Assembly (NCBI RefSeq): GCF_009856825.1
Contig: NZ_WVTD01000005.1
Span: 213,292 to 277,291, forward strand
DNA length: 64,000 bases
Direction: 5' to 3'
Origin: Novosphingobium silvae
Lineage (GTDB): Bacteria > Pseudomonadota > Alphaproteobacteria > Sphingomonadales > Sphingomonadaceae
Shown: one piece after another, positions 60,674-64,000 of the stretch
How the letters are laid out: every line of letters begins with the position of its first letter
Position numbering within the stretch: position 1 is the first letter of the stretch
Program-made: the position numbers and the translations under genes
The notes under the pieces: generated by a model
Seen by the model: the letters and a program-made list of their open reading frames with translations, nothing else
What the model was told of the DNA's origin: nothing
Databases searched by the model: none

Positions 60674-61055
60674 TGCGCTCGGTACGGCTGCTGCCGCTCA
60701 TCATGCCAGTCATCGGGAGTTGACCCGCCACGAAAGTACCGGGCGCGGCCCCTGGCTCAGGCTGCTTTCGCAGGCGCTGGAGCTTGCCGGGCCTGACGCG
60801 GAGTTCCTGCGACACAGCGAATGCCCCTGGTCCAGCGCAACGTTCTCCGGGACGCGGCACCGGATACTCGTGGCCTTCAACGGCGAACACGCCCTCTCTA
60901 GTGGCGAAGCTTATATCGCCGCTCTTCCAGAGCACGAATTCAGCATCTCCCGCCAGATCGTGGCCGACGCCACCGTCGTTGAGGTGGAGCACGCGGTTCT
61001 GCCCGCGCCCCGAATGACGGTGGAGGCGGAACTCCTGCTTCTGGATGACTGCTGA
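60663..61055 (+). CDS. protein of unknown function cotranscribed with the small HTH gene
   Basis: 130 residues, soluble, no signal peptide. It begins MYSDALGTAAAAHHASHREL, and the body has SATFSGTRHRILVAFNGEHA, YIAALPEHEFSISRQIVADA and ends VEAELLLLDDC. I recognise no domain. GGAGG lies six bases upstream of the ATG, inside the HTH gene, so the two are coupled. Its link to the divergent repressor suggests it belongs to the same switch. Confidence 0.7.
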   Translation: MYSDALGTAAAAHHASHRELTRHESTGRGPWLRLLSQALELAGPDAEFLRHSECPWSSATFSGTRHRILVAFNGEHALSSGEAYIAALPEHEFSISRQIVADATVVEVEHAVLPAPRMTVEAELLLLDDC

Positions 61056-61096
61056 TCAGCCGCCGGGTCGCCCCGAACCTTTCGGGGCGACCTGCA

Positions 61097-62770
61097 TCAT
61101 AGTGCTCGTGACAGGTCCTTGATCTCGGTGTTGAGGATGCGGTCGTTCTCCGAATAGTCGACCGGGCAGTCGATGACATGGACACCTGGCGTGTCACGGC
61201 ATTGGGCCAGAAGCTCCCGAAGGTGCGCGGCGCTCTCCACCCGGTGCCCACTTGCGCCGTAGCTCTCCGCATATTTCACGAAGTCGGGATTGCCGTAGGA
61301 GAGGCCGAAGTCCGCAAACCCCATGTTCGCCTGCTTCCAGCGTATCATGCCATAGGCATTGTCGTTCAGGATAAGGACCGTAAGGTCCAGCCCCAGGCGA
61401 ACCGCCGTCTCCAGTTCCTGGCTGTTCATCATGAAGCCGCCGTCGCCGCATACCGCGAAAACCTTGCGATCGGGGTACACCATCGCACTGGCCATCGCGG
61501 AAGGAAGGCCTGCTCCCATCGTCGCGAGTGCGTTATCAAGTAGCACCGTATTACGACCTCGTGCCGAATAGCCCCGAGCGAACCAGATCTTGTAGATGCC
61601 GTTGTCGAGACAGATGATGGCGTCATCCGGCAACGCATCTCGCACCTGGCTGACGACATGCGGCGGGAAAATCGGGAAACGTTCGTCCGCAGCAAGTCGC
61701 GCGGTGTGCTCCACCTCGGCCCGGCGGTATCGCAGCATCGCCTCGAAGTTCCACCTCGGCGACGGCGTCAGCGCCTCTTTCAGCTGCCACATGGCGTTGG
61801 CGATGTCGCCGATCACCTCGATGTGGGGGAAGTACACCGGATCGACCTCGGCGGTCTTGGTGGAGATGTGAATGACGGTGCGATCGTCGCGGGTACCGTC
61901 ATTGGTCATGAAGAACGGCGGCTTCTCGATCACGTCGTGTCCGATGTTGACGATGCAGTCCGCATCATCAATGGCGCGGTGCACGAAATCGCCCGAGGAA
62001 AGCGCCGCGCACCCCAGGAACCGTGGGTGCCGTTCGTCGATCACACCCTTGCCGAGTTGCGTGGTGAGGAACGGTATGCCCGTCTTCTCCACGAACTCGC
62101 CCAGCATCTTGCTCGTCATCTTGCGGTTTGCCCCTGCGCCGATGACCAGCACGGGCCGCCTGGATTTCTCCAGCGCCTCGACCGCTTGAGCAATGGACTT
62201 CACGTCGGCCGTGGGGCGCCGGACTATCGAGCGGGGAACGGGACGCGACTCGGTATGCTCGTCGGCAATGTCCTCGGGCAACTCGATGTGAGTGGCACCG
62301 GGTTTCTCCTCCTCCGCAATCCGGCAAGCCTCTCGAACGCGACTGGGAATGTTGTCCGACGATGCGATCTGATGCGCGTACTTCGTGATGGGCTGCATCA
62401 TCAAGACGACATCGAGAATCTGGAAGCGTCCCTGCTTGGACTTCTTGATCGGCTTCTGCCCGGTGATCATGAGCATGGGCATGCCGCCCAGCGTGGCATA
62501 GGCAGCGGCCGTCACGAAGTTGGTGGCGCCGGGCCCCAGGGTGGAAAGGCACACACCCGTCTTGCCCGTGTGCCGCCCGTAAGTGGCCGCCATGAAGCCA
62601 GCGCCCTGTTCGTGCCGCGTGAGGATCAGCTTGATCTGACGCGAGCGTGAGAGCGAATCGAGGAAGTCGAGGTTTTCCTCGCCCGGCACGCCGAAGATGT
62701 ACTCGACCCCTTCGCGTTCCAGACATTCGATGAAGAGGTCGGACGCCTTGCGCTTGTCGCTTTCTGCCAT
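61097..62770 (-). CDS. thiamine-diphosphate enzyme, acetolactate synthase large subunit-like (catabolic type)
   Basis: 557 residues. ThDP motifs are GVEYIFGVPGEENLDFLDSL, TRHEQGAGFMAATYGRHTGK (catalytic Glu), LSTLGPGATNFVTAAAYATL and the diphosphate site VCGDGGFMMNSQELETAVRL with LNDNAYGMIRWKQ. The form is close to AlsS-type enzymes and differs from the ilvB copy at 28539. No regulatory subunit or acetolactate decarboxylase lies next to it. The reaction could be pyruvate to acetolactate or another 2-oxoacid condensation. Confidence 0.85.
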   Translation of the reverse strand: MAESDKRKASDLFIECLEREGVEYIFGVPGEENLDFLDSLSRSRQIKLILTRHEQGAGFMAATYGRHTGKTGVCLSTLGPGATNFVTAAAYATLGGMPMLMITGQKPIKKSKQGRFQILDVVLMMQPITKYAHQIASSDNIPSRVREACRIAEEEKPGATHIELPEDIADEHTESRPVPRSIVRRPTADVKSIAQAVEALEKSRRPVLVIGAGANRKMTSKMLGEFVEKTGIPFLTTQLGKGVIDERHPRFLGCAALSSGDFVHRAIDDADCIVNIGHDVIEKPPFFMTNDGTRDDRTVIHISTKTAEVDPVYFPHIEVIGDIANAMWQLKEALTPSPRWNFEAMLRYRRAEVEHTARLAADERFPIFPPHVVSQVRDALPDDAIICLDNGIYKIWFARGYSARGRNTVLLDNALATMGAGLPSAMASAMVYPDRKVFAVCGDGGFMMNSQELETAVRLGLDLTVLILNDNAYGMIRWKQANMGFADFGLSYGNPDFVKYAESYGASGHRVESAAHLRELLAQCRDTPGVHVIDCPVDYSENDRILNTEIKDLSRAL

Positions 62771-62912
62771 GATCCCGCATTCCCCGCTATTTTTTCGCCG
62801 ACGCGGTCACGCCGCCTGGTGAGTGCGAGGCACATACGCGATTCGCACAAGCCGCTCTTCCTGATGAATACGATAGCTCGCGCGCGAAGCTAAACCGAAG
62901 GGCCTGCTGCGC

Positions 62913-63851
62913 CTAGTAGCCGCGGGAAAGGCCGACGCTGTGTGTCAGCGGCTCGCCGCGCATATACCGACCGAGGTTTTCGAGGAACCGCGCGCTTCCT
63001 CGCGCGAAAAGCGCCTCCTGCGCCCTTCCCGCCAGATGCATCGAGATGTGCACGTTCTCGCGCGACCATAGCGGATGATCCGCCGGGAGTGGTTCCGGCG
63101 TGGTGACGTCAAGGAAAGCGCCGCCCAGATGCCCCGAGTCGATGGCCTCGAGCAAAGCATCCTGATCAACGACAGTGCCTCGTGCGAAATTCAGCAGGGT
63201 TGCGCCGGGCTTCATCGCGGCCAGTTCAGCGGCGCCGAACATACCGGTGGTCTGCGGCGTGGATGGAACGATCAGGATCACCCAGTCGAACCGGCCCAGC
63301 TGCGCCTGCCACTCGCCCTCGCCCAGTTCGCCCGGGCGCGCCGTTCGCCTGGCGATCGTCACGTCCGATCCCAGTGCCCGCAGGACCTCGGTGGCCCGCG
63401 TGCCGATCTCGCCGGCGCCGATGACCAGCACCTTGGCATCCAGCAATTCGCGCTTGCCGGGCGGCTGCGGCAGCCAGTCGTGCCGATCCTGCGCCCTCAC
63501 GACCTGCCGGTAACCCTTGGCCATCGTCAGCATACCCATGATGACAAACTCGGATACGGACTGGGCGTGGATACCCGCGCCATTGGTGAGGATGACGCCG
63601 CGCTCCGCCAGGCGGTCAAGGGGCAGCCAGTCCACTCCCGACGACATGGCATTGTACCACTTCAGCCGTCCCATCCGTGCGATCGCCTCGGCGGCAACGG
63701 GCGGCGCGATGGTATCGAGCCAGGCGATTTCCGCGCGCTCGGCGTGGCCCAGAAGCTCGTCCCTGCTTTCGAACCACATCGGCTCGACGCCATCCGGGAG
63801 CTTGTCTTCCAGCCATGGGCGCGACTGGGCATTGAGGAGGGCGACGACCAT
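62913..63851 (-). CDS. D-isomer specific 2-hydroxyacid dehydrogenase
   Basis: 312 residues. The NAD-binding motif is VLVIGAGEIGTRATEVLRAL. The catalytic Arg/Glu/His set is suggested by LLNFARGTVVDQDALLEAI, a Glu near PEPLPADHPLW and an ISMHLAGRAQE stretch. It acts on D-2-hydroxyacids or glyoxylate-like substrates, and the exact one is unknown. It runs in the same direction as the acetolactate synthase-like gene, 142 bases apart. GGAG lies six bases upstream of its ATG. What looks like an insertion sequence begins only about 20 bases further upstream. Confidence 0.88.
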   Translation of the reverse strand: MVVALLNAQSRPWLEDKLPDGVEPMWFESRDELLGHAERAEIAWLDTIAPPVAAEAIARMGRLKWYNAMSSGVDWLPLDRLAERGVILTNGAGIHAQSVSEFVIMGMLTMAKGYRQVVRAQDRHDWLPQPPGKRELLDAKVLVIGAGEIGTRATEVLRALGSDVTIARRTARPGELGEGEWQAQLGRFDWVILIVPSTPQTTGMFGAAELAAMKPGATLLNFARGTVVDQDALLEAIDSGHLGGAFLDVTTPEPLPADHPLWSRENVHISMHLAGRAQEALFARGSARFLENLGRYMRGEPLTHSVGLSRGY

Positions 63852-63872
63852 CTGGGGCTCCGGCTTGACTAC

Positions 63873-64000
63873 TTAACAGCGCGTTGACGAAGTCGGTGTG
63901 ATCTGATTCAGCCTGGATACGGAAAGAAGGCGGTCAGCGACGATGGCGATGCGACGTGATGGTGATGTGCAGGCGGATCTGATCGTGTCGTGGTCAGATA
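63873..64000 (+). mobile_element. probable left end of an insertion sequence (cut by window edge)
   Basis: From about 63873 the sequence TTAACAGCGCGTTGACGAAG has the look of an IS end, and it is followed by a coding start at 63943. The boundary is inferred; no target duplication can be seen because the right end is missing. Confidence 0.35.
63943..64000 (+). CDS. N-terminal fragment of a putative transposase (IS1182-like)
   Basis: The first 19 codons read MAMRRDGDVQADLIVSWSD and then leave the window. I recall IS1182-type transposases opening in a similar way, with an acidic/basic start and a conserved SW-type segment. That is recall only, and the fragment is too short to be certain. An alternative start is ATG 63949. 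Confidence 0.35.
   Translation, partial: MAMRRDGDVQADLIVSWSD

Overview
The window reads as chromosomal DNA of an alphaproteobacterium of the order Sphingomonadales, most like Novosphingobium, Sphingobium or Sphingomonas. This is inferred from high GC with dense genes, a class I lysyl-tRNA synthetase, a pyruvate dehydrogenase E1 beta subunit carrying its own N-terminal lipoyl domain, the rpmF-plsX-fabH-ihfA-merR order, and many small proteins of a kind I associate with sphingomonads. No database search was possible. Family names rest on motifs and recalled family features.

Layout. 1-3.8 kb (minus): a squalene/phytoene synthase-family gene cut by the window edge, then pdhB, pdhA and ftsB. 4-6.3 kb (plus): an ABC-F ATPase overlapping a GreA/Rnk-like factor. 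6.5-10.5 kb (minus): a DEAD-box RNA helicase, a small unknown and a membrane M28 peptidase. 10.7-16.3 kb (plus): rpiB-glyA-small membrane protein-nrdR-trmJ, then rpsD with its own promoter and terminator, a small unknown and a BenE-type transporter. 16.4-24 kb (minus): tgt, a DUF481 outer-membrane protein, an ABC-2 exporter, queA, a periplasmic cyclophilin, coaD, ispA and xseB. 24.1-32 kb: purL, serB (minus), then miaA-ilvB-ilvN-ilvC. 32-36.6 kb: an HNH protein, a lone cpaF, an SH3 protein, amtB and a DUF805 protein. 36.6-41 kb (minus): a flavin oxidoreductase, a lipoprotein methyltransferase, prfB, an exported peroxiredoxin and a free-standing lipoyl-domain protein. 41.5-46.8 kb: a CitE-like CoA-ester lyase, a secreted M28 peptidase, a polytopic membrane protein and ettA. 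47-55.6 kb: an RcnB-like gene broken by an amber codon, a prolyl 4-hydroxylase-like oxygenase, DUF1003, lysK, a PadR/DUF2218 pair, a DinG-like helicase and a SixA-like phosphatase. 55.6-64 kb: merR, ihfA, fabH, plsX, rpmF, an MBL hydrolase, a divergent S24-repressor/small-HTH module with a palindromic operator, a second acetolactate synthase-like enzyme, a D-2-hydroxyacid dehydrogenase and, at the edge, what looks like the start of an insertion sequence.

Functionally this is mostly core metabolism and information processing: pyruvate oxidation, one-carbon and serine metabolism, branched-chain amino acids, purines, queuosine, fatty-acid initiation, CoA and isoprenoids, release factor, ribosomal proteins and translation ATPases. 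I found no CRISPR array, prophage, secretion island or clear defence cluster, and no convincing undescribed multi-gene system. The most unusual local signals are the amber codon exactly at the signal-peptide junction of the RcnB-like gene, the S24/HTH switch with a near-identical second operator inside the repressor gene, the overlapping divergent starts of serB and miaA, an intrinsic terminator buried in the coding region of the opposing gene, and the orphan lipoyl-domain protein.
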